A DNA stretch of 16,570 bases from DATHBR01 sp036389955 (GCA_036389955.1 DASVVJ010000057.1:1-16570), one strand, 5' to 3'; positions 6,941 to 15,217 are shown, counted from the stretch's first letter. Program-made: numbers and translations. The notes: generated by a model from the letters alone, not told the origin.

Positions 6941-9148
6941 ATGCGCAACCTTGTCGCCGCGCTCCTTCTCGCGAGCCTCCCAGCCTTCGCTCAGCCTGCT
7001 GCCAAGCCCATGACAGATCCGAAGACGGACACCTTCCTGCGCCAGTTCTCCGAGACGCGCCGTTTCATGAGCGGCCGTCCCGTCAAGCCGCGCATCACCC
7101 CGGACGAGAAGACCGTCCTCTTCCTGCGCGCCCAACCCACCTCGGCCACGCAGACGCTGTTCGCCTTCGACGTGGCCACCGGCCAGACGAAGGAGCTGCT
7201 CACCCCCGACATTCTCCTCAAGGGCGCCGAGGAGACGCTCACCGTGGAGGAGCAGGCCCGCCGCGAGCGCCAGCGCGTGAGCGCCCGGGGCTTCGCCGGC
7301 TATTACCTGTCCGAGGATGGTGAGCGCATCCTGGTGAGCCTGTCCGGCAAGCTCTACACGTATGAGCGCTCCACCGGCCGGGTGACGGAGCTGAAGACGG
7401 GCCCGGGCGTCATCGACCCGCACTTCTCCCCGGACGGCAAGCAGATCGCCTACGTGCGCGACAACGACGTGTTCCGCATCGATCTGGCCACCAACAAGGA
7501 GCAGCGCGTCACCACCGGCGGTAAGGAGGAGAAGACCCACGGCCTGGCCGAGTTCGTCGCCCAGGAGGAAATGAGCCGCTTCTCCGGCTTCTGGTGGAGC
7601 CCGGACGCCCAGCACCTTGCCTACACCGAGTCGGACACCTCGGGCGTGGAGAAGCTCACCATCGTGGACGTGATGCACCCGGAGAAGGGGGGCCACACCT
7701 TCCCGTATCCGCGGCCGGGCAAGGCCAACGCCGTGGTGCGCCTGGGTGTCATCCCCATCACCGGCGGCAAGACGGTGTGGGTGGACTGGGACGAGAAGAA
7801 GTACCCGTACCTGGCCACGGTGGCCTGGCAGAAGGGCGGGCCGCTCACGCTGCTGGTGCAGAACCGCACGCAGACGGAGCAGCAGCTGCTCGCGGTGGAT
7901 CCACGCACCGGAAAGACGCGCCTGCTGCTCACCGAGAAGGACGAGGCCTGGCTCAACCTGGACCAGGACTTTCCCCGGTGGCTCGAGGATGGCAGCGGCT
8001 TCCTCTGGTACACCGAGCGCAACGGCGGCCCCGAGGTGGAGCAGCGCAACGCGGACGGCACCCTGGCGCGCACCTGGGTGAAGCCGCAGGCGGGCTTCCG
8101 CGGCCTGGCCCGCTTCCTGGACAAGGAGCGCACCCTCTACTTCCACGGGGATGCCAACCCTGCCGAGAGCTACCTGTGGCGAGTGAAGGACGCGGGCGTT
8201 CCGGAGAAGCTCTCCACCGGCGTTCCCGCTCCCGCCAACGAGGTGTCCGCCACCGTCTCGAAGCAGGGCGGGCTGCTCGTCGCCCTGTCCCAGACGGCCA
8301 CCGCCATGCCCCGCTTCCCCGTGCTACGGCCGGACGGCACGCGCGTGGGGGAACTGCCCTCCGTGGCGGTGGAGCCTCCCTTTACCCCGGACATGCACTT
8401 CTTCCAGGTGGGCAAGGAGGGCTTCCACGCCTCCGTCATCCGCCCCCGGAACATGAAGCCCGGGGTGAAGCTGCCCGTCGTCGTGAAGGTGTACGGCGGC
8501 CCCACCACCACCGTGGTGCGCCACAGCATGCAGGAGAACCTCCTCAACCAGTGGCTGGCCGACAAGGGCTTCCTCGTCGTCAAGTTCGACGGGCGCGGCA
8601 CCCCGCTGCGCACCGCCGCCTGGGAGCGCGTGGTGAAGTACGACTTCGCCACCACCACCCTGGAGGATCAGGTCGCCGCGCTCCAGGCCCTGGCGCAGAA
8701 GGTGCCCGAGCTGGACCTCACCCGCGTGGGCATCGAGGGCTGGAGCTTCGGCGGCTACATGGCCGCCCTGGCCGTGCTCAAGCGCCCCGACTTTTTCAAG
8801 GCCGCCGTGTCTGGCGCCCCGGTGGTGGACTGGCTCGACTACGACACCCACTACACCGAGCGCTACCTGGGCCTGCCCCAGGAGCACCCAGAGGCCTACG
8901 AGAAGAGTTCGCTGCTCACCTATGCGAAGGACCCGAGCAAGCCCATGCGCCCGCTGCTGCTCATTCACGGCACCGCGGACGACAACGTCTACTTCTTCCA
9001 CACCTTGAAGCTCTCGGACGCGCTGTTCCGGGCCGGCAAGCCGCATGACCTGCTGCCGCTCAGCGGGCTGACGCACATGGTGCCCGACCCGCTCGTCACC
9101 CAGCGCCAGTACGAGTGGGTGCTCGGCTACTTCCAGAAGCACCTGTAG
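6941..9148 (+). CDS. Secreted S9 family dipeptidyl-peptidase IV-like serine peptidase
   Basis: 735 residues. The ATG at 6941 is chosen because it opens a clean signal peptide (hydrophobic residues about 4-15, A-F-A cleavage near 17); no in-frame start with a better ribosome site exists nearby. Residues about 45-500 form the beta-propeller, with Y-x-L-S-x-D-G and F-S-P-D-G-K blade motifs and an E-E pair at 209-210 (Q-E-E-M-S-R-F-S-G-F-W-W-S-P-D) matching the Glu-Glu N-terminus anchor of DPP-IV. The C-terminal alpha/beta-hydrolase carries G-W-S(602)-F-G-G, G-T-A-D(680)-D-N-V and L-T-H(712), the catalytic triad. The expected reaction is release of N-terminal dipeptides, typically X-Pro, in the periplasm or outside the cell. 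It stands alone, flanked by divergent and convergent genes, and fits a proteolytic, predatory lifestyle. All key residues are present. Confidence 0.92.
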   Translation: MRNLVAALLLASLPAFAQPAAKPMTDPKTDTFLRQFSETRRFMSGRPVKPRITPDEKTVLFLRAQPTSATQTLFAFDVATGQTKELLTPDILLKGAEETLTVEEQARRERQRVSARGFAGYYLSEDGERILVSLSGKLYTYERSTGRVTELKTGPGVIDPHFSPDGKQIAYVRDNDVFRIDLATNKEQRVTTGGKEEKTHGLAEFVAQEEMSRFSGFWWSPDAQHLAYTESDTSGVEKLTIVDVMHPEKGGHTFPYPRPGKANAVVRLGVIPITGGKTVWVDWDEKKYPYLATVAWQKGGPLTLLVQNRTQTEQQLLAVDPRTGKTRLLLTEKDEAWLNLDQDFPRWLEDGSGFLWYTERNGGPEVEQRNADGTLARTWVKPQAGFRGLARFLDKERTLYFHGDANPAESYLWRVKDAGVPEKLSTGVPAPANEVSATVSKQGGLLVALSQTATAMPRFPVLRPDGTRVGELPSVAVEPPFTPDMHFFQVGKEGFHASVIRPRNMKPGVKLPVVVKVYGGPTTTVVRHSMQENLLNQWLADKGFLVVKFDGRGTPLRTAAWERVVKYDFATTTLEDQVAALQALAQKVPELDLTRVGIEGWSFGGYMAALAVLKRPDFFKAAVSGAPVVDWLDYDTHYTERYLGLPQEHPEAYEKSSLLTYAKDPSKPMRPLLLIHGTADDNVYFFHTLKLSDALFRAGKPHDLLPLSGLTHMVPDPLVTQRQYEWVLGYFQKHL

Positions 9149-9168
9149 CCCAAGAACCCTCACCCCGG

Positions 9169-9189
9169 CCCTCTCCCGGTGGGAGAGGG
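9169..9189. repeat. Perfect 9-bp hairpin, probable dispersed intergenic repeat
   Basis: CCCTCTCCC at 9169-9177, loop GGT, then GGGAGAGGG at 9181-9189. It follows the peptidase stop by 20 bases and is preceded by CCCTCACCCC. This resembles a GC-rich palindromic repeat commonly scattered between genes of proteobacteria and relatives, though I cannot confirm copy number. No T-tract follows on the plus strand, so a terminator role for the peptidase gene is weak. Confidence 0.5.
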
Positions 9190-9232
9190 GGAAAGAGAAA
9201 GGCCCGGCTCCCTGAAGAGGGGAGACCGGGCC
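9190..9232 (-). terminator. Rho-independent terminator of the cold-shock gene
   Basis: On the minus strand, GGCCCGG (9232-9226) pairs with CCGGGCC (9207-9201), with five more inner pairs past one bulged base and a short loop near 9213-9219. The tail 9200-9191 reads TTTCTCTTTC. It lies about 40 bases past the cold-shock stop codon. A strong GC stem plus a T-rich tail in this orientation is a standard intrinsic terminator. Confidence 0.72.
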
Positions 9233-9272
9233 TCGACTCAGCCAGTCCGTGAAGACCGGCGCGGGCTCGTCT

Positions 9273-9476
9273 TTAGACGGCGCGCACGTTCTGGGCCTGC
9301 AGGCCCTTGGGGCCCTTGGTCACCTCGAACTGGACCTTCTGCCCCTCCTGGAGGGTGCGGAAGCCATCCATGTTGATGGCGGTGTGGTGGCAGAACACGT
9401 CCTCGCCACCACCGTCCTGCGTGATGAACCCAAAGCCCTTCGCATCGTTGAACCACTTCACGGTACCAGTTGCCAT
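9273..9476 (-). CDS. cspA: Cold-shock domain protein (CspA family)
   Basis: 67 residues, a single cold-shock domain of normal length. It has G-T-V-K-W-F-N at 4-10, the RNP1 motif K-G-F-G-F-I at 13-18 and the RNP2 region V-F-C-H-H at 27-31, the nucleic-acid-binding surface. RNP2 has C-H-H where most bacteria have V-H-F, a version I associate with myxobacterial Csp proteins. It binds single-stranded RNA/DNA as an RNA chaperone in the cytoplasm. AAGGAA lies just before the ATG at 9476. It is monocistronic with its own terminator at 9190-9232. The G-P-K-G-L-Q-A-Q-N-V ending is typical. The paralogue letter cannot be assigned, so cspA is generic. Confidence 0.95.
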   Translation of the reverse strand: MATGTVKWFNDAKGFGFITQDGGGEDVFCHHTAINMDGFRTLQEGQKVQFEVTKGPKGLQAQNVRAV

Positions 9477-9573
9477 GTTGCTTCCTTGTTCGACGGGCGG
9501 CGCCGGAGCCCCCCCCGAGTTCTTCTGCCCCCCGACTACCGGTGGGCCCCAGCGTTGTAGTGAACCCGATACC

Positions 9574-9595
9574 CTCAAGTCCAGACGGACCTGAG
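9574..9595 (-). terminator. Weak hairpin after sucB, possible end of sucAB transcript
   Basis: On the minus strand CTCAGGTCC, loop GTCT, GGACTTGAG forms a nine-pair stem with one G:U pair, 17 bases after the sucB stop codon. No T-tract follows, so it may instead be an RNA-stabilising end or lie in the cold-shock leader. The rest of the 9477-9612 gap must hold the cold-shock promoter, which I could not pin down. Confidence 0.35.
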
Positions 9596-9612
9596 AAATC
9601 GACTTCAATGGT

Positions 9613-10821
9613 TCACACTTCCAGCAACAGTCTCTCCGGGTCCTCGATGCACTCCTTGACACGAACGAGGAATTGCACCGCCTCGCGGCCGTCCACCAGC
9701 CGGTGATCATAAGAGAGCGCCACGTACATGATGGGCCGGATGACGATCTGCCCGTCGCGCACCACCGGCCGCTCGACGATGTTGTGCATGCCCAGGATGC
9801 CCGTCTGCGGCGGGTTGAGGATGGGCGTGGACAGCATGGAGCCGAAGATGCCGCCGTTGGAGATGGTGAAGGTGCCACCCTGCAGCTCCGCCAGGGTGAG
9901 CTTGTCGGCGCGGGCGCGGTTGCCGTAGTCGGCGATCTTCTTCTCCAGATCGGCCAGCGACAGCGTGTCCGCGTCCCGCACCACCGGCACCACCAGGCCG
10001 CGCGAGCCCGACACCGCCACACCGATGTCGTAGTAGTGCTTGAAGACGACGTCCTCGCCGTCGATCTCCGCGTTGATCTGCGGGAAGGCCTTGAGGGCCT
10101 CGATGGCGGCGCGCACGAAGAAGCTCATGAAACCCAGCTTCACGCTGTGCTTGGCCTGGAACTTGTCGTTGTACTTCTTGCGCAGCGCCATCACCTCGCC
10201 CATGTCCACCTCGTTGAAGGTGGTGAGGATGGCGGCGGTGGACTGGGCCTGGATGAGGCGCTCGGCCACGCGCTTGCGCAGCGGCGTCATCCGCACGCGC
10301 TCCTCGCGGGCGGCGTTGGGCCGGGGGCCCGAGGGAGCCGGGGTGATGGCGGGCTGCGGCGCCTGGGTGCCCTGGTTGAGCTTGCCGCGCACGTCATCCT
10401 TCATGACGCGGCCGCCGGCGCCCGAGCCCGGAATCTGCGCCAGGTCCAGGTTGTGGGCCGCCGCCATGTTGGCGGCGGTGGGGGTGGCGCGCGTCTCCTG
10501 GGCGGGAGCGGGGCGAGCCTCCTGAGCGGGGGGAGGCGGGGTGGGCTGGGCCTGCGCCGGAGCCGGAGCGGCGGCGGGGGCGCCCGCGGAGTCGATGAGG
10601 CCGAGCACCTCACCCACGCGGACCTTGTCGCCCTCCTTGAAGCGCACCTCGGCGATGGCGCCGCCAGCAGGGGCGGGCACGTCGATGGTGACCTTGTCCG
10701 TCTCCAGGACGACAAGCGGCTCGTCGGCGGAGACCGACTCACCCTTCTTCTTGTTCCACTTGCCGACGACGGCTTCCGTGATGGACTCGCCCAGCGGCGG
10801 CACTTTCAATTCAACGGCCAT
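9613..10821 (-). CDS. sucB: 2-oxoglutarate dehydrogenase E2, dihydrolipoyllysine succinyltransferase
   Basis: 402 residues, the usual length for SucB/OdhB. Residues 1-77 are a lipoyl domain with E-T-D-K(43)-V, the lipoylated lysine. An Ala/Pro/Gln swinging linker (about 79-113) leads to a peripheral subunit-binding domain (about 115-148, I-P-G-S-G-A-G-G-R-V). A second Pro-rich linker leads to the catalytic core from about 175, with T-T-F-N-E-V-D-M (200-207), typical of succinyl rather than acetyl transferases, and S-Y-D-H(373)-R-L-V-D(377)-G at the active site. It moves the succinyl group from E1 to CoA in the TCA cycle. Its ATG lies inside the end of sucA (11-base overlap) with GGAG six bases before it. 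No E3 (lpd) gene is in the window. Confidence 0.97.
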   Translation of the reverse strand: MAVELKVPPLGESITEAVVGKWNKKKGESVSADEPLVVLETDKVTIDVPAPAGGAIAEVRFKEGDKVRVGEVLGLIDSAGAPAAAPAPAQAQPTPPPPAQEARPAPAQETRATPTAANMAAAHNLDLAQIPGSGAGGRVMKDDVRGKLNQGTQAPQPAITPAPSGPRPNAAREERVRMTPLRKRVAERLIQAQSTAAILTTFNEVDMGEVMALRKKYNDKFQAKHSVKLGFMSFFVRAAIEALKAFPQINAEIDGEDVVFKHYYDIGVAVSGSRGLVVPVVRDADTLSLADLEKKIADYGNRARADKLTLAELQGGTFTISNGGIFGSMLSTPILNPPQTGILGMHNIVERPVVRDGQIVIRPIMYVALSYDHRLVDGREAVQFLVRVKECIEDPERLLLEV

Positions 10822-13699
10822 TCTTGGCTCCGCGGAGGATGGCTTCCTCGACGATGAGGTGCTGCTCGTAATCGTGCGTCTTCGTAAAGCCCGTTGCGGG
10901 GCTGGCTGCCTCTGCCCGCCCGATATAGCCGATCTTCACCGGCCCACTGGCGCGGGAAGATGCCATGTCGTGCAGGCGGGGGAACATGAAATACCACCCG
11001 CCCGCGTTGCGCGGCTCCTCCTGGACCCAGAAGATCTCGGTCAGCCTGGGCATGCCGGACACCAGGTTCGCCAGCGTGTCGAACGGGAACGGGTAGAGCT
11101 GCTCCACGCGGACGATGGCGATGTTGTTCGCCTTGTTGTCGTCCCGCGCCTTGACGAGGTCGTAGTAGACCTTGCCCGAGCACAGCAGCAGCCGCGTCAC
11201 GCCCGAAGGATCGATGTCCTTCTTGTCCGCGATGACCTCCTGGAAGTGGCCGTTGGCCAGCTCGTCCAGCTTGCTCGTCGCCTCGGGGCGGCGCAGCAGG
11301 CTCTTGGGCGACATGATGACCAGGGGCTTGCGGTAGGGGCGCACCGCCTGGCGGCGCAGCAGGTGGAAGATCTGCGCCGGGGTGGTGGGGTAGCAGACCT
11401 GGATGTTGTCCTCGGCGCACAGGCTGAGGAAGCGCTCCAGGCGGGCGCTGGAGTGCTCCGGACCCTGGCCCTCGTAGCCGTGGGGCAAGAGCAGGGTGAG
11501 GCCCGACAGCCGGCGCCACTTGCTCTCACCGGCCGCGAAGAACTGGTCGATGATGATCTGCGCGCCGTTGGCGAAGTCGCCGAACTGGGCCTCCCAGATG
11601 GTGAGCCCGTCCGGCACGTCCAGGCTGTAGCCGTACTCGAAGCCCATCACGCCCATCTCGGACAGCGGGCTGTTGTAGACCTGGAAGTTGGCCCACTGGC
11701 CGTTGGCGAACTGGTCCAGCGGCACGTAGCGGCCGCCCGTCTTCACGTCATGCAGCACCGCGTGGCGGTGGCTGAAGGTACCGCGCTCGCAGTCCTGGCC
11801 GGACACGCGCACCGGGTAGCCCTCGGTGAGCAGCGAGGCGTACGCCAGCGTCTCGCCCTCGGCCCACTGCAGCTCCTCGCTCTCCAGCGAGGACAGGCGC
11901 TTCTTGAGCACCGTGCGCTCCACCACCGGGTGCACGTTGAAGCCCTCGGGCGTGGTGGCCAGCCGCTTCAGCGCGTCGCGCAGCTTGCTCTTGTCCACCG
12001 CGGTGGGCACCTCGGGCGCGTTCTTCTGCGAGCCGCCCTTGTACGGCTTCCACAGGCCCTCCAGCGCGCTGGGCTCCTTGAACTGCCGGGCCTGCTTGAT
12101 GCGCGTCAGCGCGTCGTCGAACTCCTTGAGGCACGCCTGCTTGATGGCCTCGGAGTCCTCGGCGGTGATGCGGCCCGAGTCCGCCAGCTGCTTGGCGTAC
12201 AGCGTGCGCACCGTGGGCTGCTTGCGGATCAGCTCGTACATGGCCGGCTGGGTGAACGAGGGGTCGTCGCCCTCGTTGTGCCCGTAGCGCCGGTAGCAGA
12301 TGAGGTCGATGACCACGTCGCTCTTGAAGGTCTGCCGGTACTCGGCGGCCAGGCGCGCCACGTGCACGCACGCCTCCGGGTCGTCCCCGTTCACGTGGAA
12401 CACCGGCACATCGAGGATCTGCGCCATCGCGGTGGCGTAGATGCTCGAGCGCGAGTCGTGCGGATCCGTGGTGAAGCCCACCTGGTTGTTGATGACGATG
12501 TGGACGGTGCCGCCCGTCTCGTAGCCCTTGAGCCGCGAGAGGTTGAGCGTCTCGGCCACCACGCCCTGGCCCATGAAGGCCGCGTCGCCGTGGATGAGCA
12601 GCGGCATCACCTTGGTGCGCTCTTTGTCCCCGCTGCGGTCCTGCTTGGCGCGCACGCGGCCCTCGACCACCGGGTCCACCGCCTCCAGGTGGCTGGGGTT
12701 GAACGCCAGTGACAGGTGCACCTTGGTCCCGCTCTGCGTGGTGTGATCCGACGAGAAGCCCATGTGGTACTTCACGTCGCCGCGGCCCATGTAGGCCTTC
12801 GGGTCGGCCGGGCCCTCGAACTCGCTGAAGATCTCGTCCGGGCTCTTGTGAAGGATGTTCGTCAGCACGTTGAGGCGGCCGCGGTGGGCCATGCCGATGA
12901 CGACCTCGCGCAGGTTCAGCTCGCTGCCCACCTCGATGATGGTGTCCAGCATGGGGATGAGGCTCTCGCCGCCATCCAGGCTGAAGCGCTTCACACCCAC
13001 GTACTTGGTGTGCAGGAAGTTCTCGAAGCCCTCGGCATAGGAGAGCTTGGTGAGCAGGTGGCGCTGCTGGGCCACGTTGAACGACAGCCGGTTCTCCGTG
13101 TGCTCCATGCGCCGCAGCAGCCAGCGCCGCCGCTCGCTGTCGAGCATCTGCATGAACTCGACGCCGATCGAGCCGGTGTAGGTGCGGCGCAGCCGGGCCA
13201 GCAGGTCCCCGAGCTTCACCCGCTGCTCGACGAACACGCTGCTGCTCTCGACGGTCTGCTCCAACTCGGCGGAGGAGAAGTGCTTCTCGTCCACCATGCC
13301 CATGTCCGCCACGTGATCCAGCGGCGCGCGGCCCCGGCCGAGCGGATCCAGCGTGGCGCGCAGGTGCCCGCGCAGCCGGAACGCGGTGACCGTTTGATCC
13401 ACCCGCGCCTGCAGGCGCATGTCCTGGGTAGGGGCGGCCTGGGCCAGAGCCTGGGGCTGGGCCTGAAGCTGCGCCCCGTTGGCGGGCTTGCCGTTCTTAC
13501 CGGGAACAGCGGCGGCCGCAGGAGCGGGCGGCTCGATCAGGTTCTTGTTGAAGATGGGGCGGCCGGCCCCGTTGTTGCGCTCGAAGATCTCTCGCCAGCT
13601 CGGATCCACGCTCGCGGGATCCTGGAGGTAGCGGGCGTAGAGCCCTTCAATGAAGTCGATGTTGGCGCCTGAGAGATACGTGTCCTGAAAGTTCGCCAT
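10811..13699 (-). CDS. sucA: 2-oxoglutarate dehydrogenase E1 component
   Basis: 962 residues, slightly longer than many SucA. The N-terminal S-G-A-N-I-D-F-I-E-G-L-Y helix (10-21) is the E2-docking segment of OdhA/SucA. A low-complexity Ala/Gln/Pro linker (about 56-92) accounts for extra length. The core has G-M-A-H-R-G-R-L-N-V-L (269-279), the thiamine diphosphate motif from G-D-A-A-F (371-375) to I-N-N-Q (403-406), and later A-Q-F-G-D-F and L-L-P-H-G-Y-E-G-Q-G-P-E-H-S-S stretches. It decarboxylates 2-oxoglutarate and passes the succinyl group to the E2 lipoyl arm. The ATG at 13699 is weakly preceded by AAAAGG nine to ten bases upstream. It is the first gene of a sucA-sucB operon, divergent from the enoyl reductase. 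Confidence 0.97.
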   Translation of the reverse strand: MANFQDTYLSGANIDFIEGLYARYLQDPASVDPSWREIFERNNGAGRPIFNKNLIEPPAPAAAAVPGKNGKPANGAQLQAQPQALAQAAPTQDMRLQARVDQTVTAFRLRGHLRATLDPLGRGRAPLDHVADMGMVDEKHFSSAELEQTVESSSVFVEQRVKLGDLLARLRRTYTGSIGVEFMQMLDSERRRWLLRRMEHTENRLSFNVAQQRHLLTKLSYAEGFENFLHTKYVGVKRFSLDGGESLIPMLDTIIEVGSELNLREVVIGMAHRGRLNVLTNILHKSPDEIFSEFEGPADPKAYMGRGDVKYHMGFSSDHTTQSGTKVHLSLAFNPSHLEAVDPVVEGRVRAKQDRSGDKERTKVMPLLIHGDAAFMGQGVVAETLNLSRLKGYETGGTVHIVINNQVGFTTDPHDSRSSIYATAMAQILDVPVFHVNGDDPEACVHVARLAAEYRQTFKSDVVIDLICYRRYGHNEGDDPSFTQPAMYELIRKQPTVRTLYAKQLADSGRITAEDSEAIKQACLKEFDDALTRIKQARQFKEPSALEGLWKPYKGGSQKNAPEVPTAVDKSKLRDALKRLATTPEGFNVHPVVERTVLKKRLSSLESEELQWAEGETLAYASLLTEGYPVRVSGQDCERGTFSHRHAVLHDVKTGGRYVPLDQFANGQWANFQVYNSPLSEMGVMGFEYGYSLDVPDGLTIWEAQFGDFANGAQIIIDQFFAAGESKWRRLSGLTLLLPHGYEGQGPEHSSARLERFLSLCAEDNIQVCYPTTPAQIFHLLRRQAVRPYRKPLVIMSPKSLLRRPEATSKLDELANGHFQEVIADKKDIDPSGVTRLLLCSGKVYYDLVKARDDNKANNIAIVRVEQLYPFPFDTLANLVSGMPRLTEIFWVQEEPRNAGGWYFMFPRLHDMASSRASGPVKIGYIGRAEAASPATGFTKTHDYEQHLIVEEAILRGAKNGR

Positions 13700-13844
13700 G
13701 GCGGGTTGGCCTTTTACTGGATGAGCGGCCCTTTGGGGGGTTTTCCGCGTGCGCTACATGAGCACAGTTAATGCGCTGCGTCGAACATTGGAAATGGTAA
13801 ACCGCCCGGCCTCGCCGACTTCTTTCTTCCCGAAAGGGCCCCCC
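13700..13844. promoter_or_regulatory. Divergent promoter region between sucAB and enoyl reductase
   Basis: 145 bases between two outward-reading housekeeping genes. The middle (about 13765-13805) is locally A/T-richer than its surroundings, as expected for promoter cores, but no pair of hexamers with proper spacing stands out. The identity of sigma factor or regulator cannot be read from it. Confidence 0.4.
13833..13838 (+). promoter_or_regulatory. Ribosome binding site fixing the enoyl reductase start
   Basis: AAAGGG six bases before the ATG at 13845. The frame is open back to 13749, but the upstream 32 codons have no homologous character. The Rossmann fold begins right after this ATG, so 13845 is preferred. 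Confidence 0.65.
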
Positions 13845-14687
13845 ATGCTGTTGCAGGGCAAGAAGATCCTGATCACCGGTGTACTGACGCCCCAGTCCCT
13901 CGCCTACGGCATTGCCGAGCATGCGCTGGCGCAAGGCGCGGAAGTGATCCTCACGGGTTTTGGCCGGGCCCGCTCGCTGACCGAGCGTAGCGCCAAGCGG
14001 CTCAAGGCCGGCACGGAGGTGCTGGAGCTGGATGTGGCCAAGCCGGAGCACTTCACCGCGCTTACCGAGTCGCTGCGCCAGAAGTGGGGGCGGGTGGACG
14101 GCGCGGTGCACGCGGTGGCCTTCGCGCCCGAGGACGCACTGGGCGGCAACTTCCTCAACACCCCGTGGGAGAGTGTGCAGACGGCGTTCCGGGTTTCCAC
14201 GTTCTCGCTCAAGGAGCTGGCCGTCGCGGTGGCGCCGCTCATGACGCAGGGCGGCTCCATTGTCGCGCTGGACTTCGACAACAGCACCATCGCCTGGCCT
14301 ATCTATGACTGGATGGGTGTGTGCAAGGCTGCGCTGGAGGCCACGGTCCGCTACCTCGCCCGGGACCTCGGTCCCAAGGGCATTCGCGTCAACTCACTGG
14401 CCGCGGGCCCCCTGGCCACCATCGCTGCCAAGGGAATTCCGGGTTTCAAGGCCTTGGAGCAGGGTTGGGGCAGGCAGGCCCCGCTGGGCTGGAGCGCCAA
14501 GGACAGCCATGACACCGTGGCGCGGACCGCGTGTGCGCTGCTCTCCGACTGGATGCCGGCGACCACGGGAGAGCTTGTCCACGTGGACGGGGGCTATCAT
14601 GCCATTGGCGCACCGCCCGTGGACCCCCGCGCCGAGCAGGCCGAGGCTCAGGCCACCCCCGCCCCGTCCACGAACGTGGACTCGTAG
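13845..14687 (+). CDS. fabI: Enoyl-[acyl-carrier-protein] reductase (NADH), InhA/FabI type
   Basis: 280 residues. An atypical SDR: G-K-K-I-L-I-T-G-V (5-13) followed by T-P-Q-S-L-A-Y is the FabI/InhA nucleotide-binding loop. V-I-L-T-G-F-G-R (34-41), Y(154)-x-x-x-x-x-x-K(161) with the six-residue spacing of enoyl reductases rather than the three of classical SDRs, and A-L-L-S-D-W-M-P-A-T-T-G near residue 242 followed by V-D-G-G all match. The wording of these motifs is closer to mycobacterial InhA than to E. coli FabI. It reduces the trans-2-enoyl chain in the last step of fatty-acid elongation. An extra tail of about 24 residues rich in Ala, Pro and Glu follows the normal end. It appears monocistronic. 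Confidence 0.93.
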   Translation: MLLQGKKILITGVLTPQSLAYGIAEHALAQGAEVILTGFGRARSLTERSAKRLKAGTEVLELDVAKPEHFTALTESLRQKWGRVDGAVHAVAFAPEDALGGNFLNTPWESVQTAFRVSTFSLKELAVAVAPLMTQGGSIVALDFDNSTIAWPIYDWMGVCKAALEATVRYLARDLGPKGIRVNSLAAGPLATIAAKGIPGFKALEQGWGRQAPLGWSAKDSHDTVARTACALLSDWMPATTGELVHVDGGYHAIGAPPVDPRAEQAEAQATPAPSTNVDS

Positions 14688-14720
14688 CGCCGGGGAACCC
14701 GGGGGCCTGGCAGGCATCTG

Positions 14721-14744
14721 CCCGGTCTGGATGGAATAGACGGG
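14721..14744 (+). terminator. Possible terminator after the enoyl reductase
   Basis: CCCG-GTCT (one bulged G) pairs with AGACGGG across a nine-base loop, 33 bases after the stop, with CTTTCT a few bases downstream. The stem is short and the tail imperfect. The remainder of the 14688-14833 gap should hold the promoter of the chemosensory operon, which I cannot define. Confidence 0.35.
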
Positions 14745-14820
14745 CCGAGCTTTCTCCCGTAGGAGCGGACACGCTAGAGTCACAACCGTTTGCAGCGGGG
14801 GCCGTGGTGGACCCTGCATG

Positions 14821-14825
14821 AGGAG
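14821..14825 (+). promoter_or_regulatory. Ribosome binding site favouring GTG 14834 for the response regulator
   Basis: AGGAG eight bases before the GTG at 14834. The earlier in-frame GTG at 14828 would leave only two bases of spacing, so 14834 is the better start. Confidence 0.65.
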
Positions 14826-14833
14826 CCGTGGGA

Positions 14834-15217
14834 GTGAGTGCCAACATCCTGGTCGTTGATGACAGCCCGACTGTCCGCAACATCATCAAGATTTACTTGA
14901 TGGGTCTCCGGCAGAGCATCATCGAGGCCGAGGATGCCTCGAGAGCGCTGCAGCTCTTGAACGTCGTGCCGGTCAGCGTGGTGATTGCGGATATCAACAT
15001 GCCCGGCATGGACGGAATCACCTTTGTGCGCGAGGTGCGAGCCAGCACCAAGCCCCAGGTGAGGGGCGTCCCCGTCATCCTCCTGACCGCCGAGAAGGGC
15101 GGAGACCTGCGGCAGCGGGGCGTGGAGGCCGGAGCCAATGCCTTCATTCAGAAGCCGGTGTCCCACAATGATTTGACCGAGACCGTTCGCCAGTTCCTGC
15201 CGCAAGCCGCGCCGTGA
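14834..15217 (+). CDS. Single-domain response regulator (CheY-like)
   Basis: 127 residues, a stand-alone receiver domain with no output domain. D9-D10 bind Mg, D53 (A-D-I-N-M-P) is the phosphoacceptor, T85 and K107 (I-Q-K-P) complete the switch. All residues needed for phosphotransfer are present. It is the first gene of a tight signalling operon: its TGA overlaps the GTG of the REC-CheW gene (GTGA). It is likely phosphorylated by the CheA of the same cluster, expected downstream and outside the window, and then acts on an unknown target. An alternative GTG start two codons upstream would not alter the domain. Confidence 0.92.
   Translation: MSANILVVDDSPTVRNIIKIYLMGLRQSIIEAEDASRALQLLNVVPVSVVIADINMPGMDGITFVREVRASTKPQVRGVPVILLTAEKGGDLRQRGVEAGANAFIQKPVSHNDLTETVRQFLPQAAP

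Noticed and set aside
6824..8146. Upstream extension of the UPF0489 reading frame
   Set aside because: Antisense to the S9 peptidase; the family N-terminus and a GGGAGG site support the start at 6823.
7594..9048. Second plus-strand frame inside the S9 peptidase
   Set aside because: Arg/Gly/Pro/His-rich out-of-frame translation; the peptidase frame has the full catalytic triad and propeller motifs.
9673..10857. Open frame of 394 codons opposite sucB
   Set aside because: His/Arg/Gly/Leu-rich shadow without any domain.
10541..12712. Open frame of 723 codons opposite sucA and the end of sucB
   Set aside because: It is a mirror frame created by G/C third-position bias; its translation is Leu/Arg/Val/His-rich with no domain, and both sense genes are certain.
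13749..13844. Longer N-terminus for the enoyl reductase
   Set aside because: The 32 extra residues have no family match and the ribosome site is placed for 13845.
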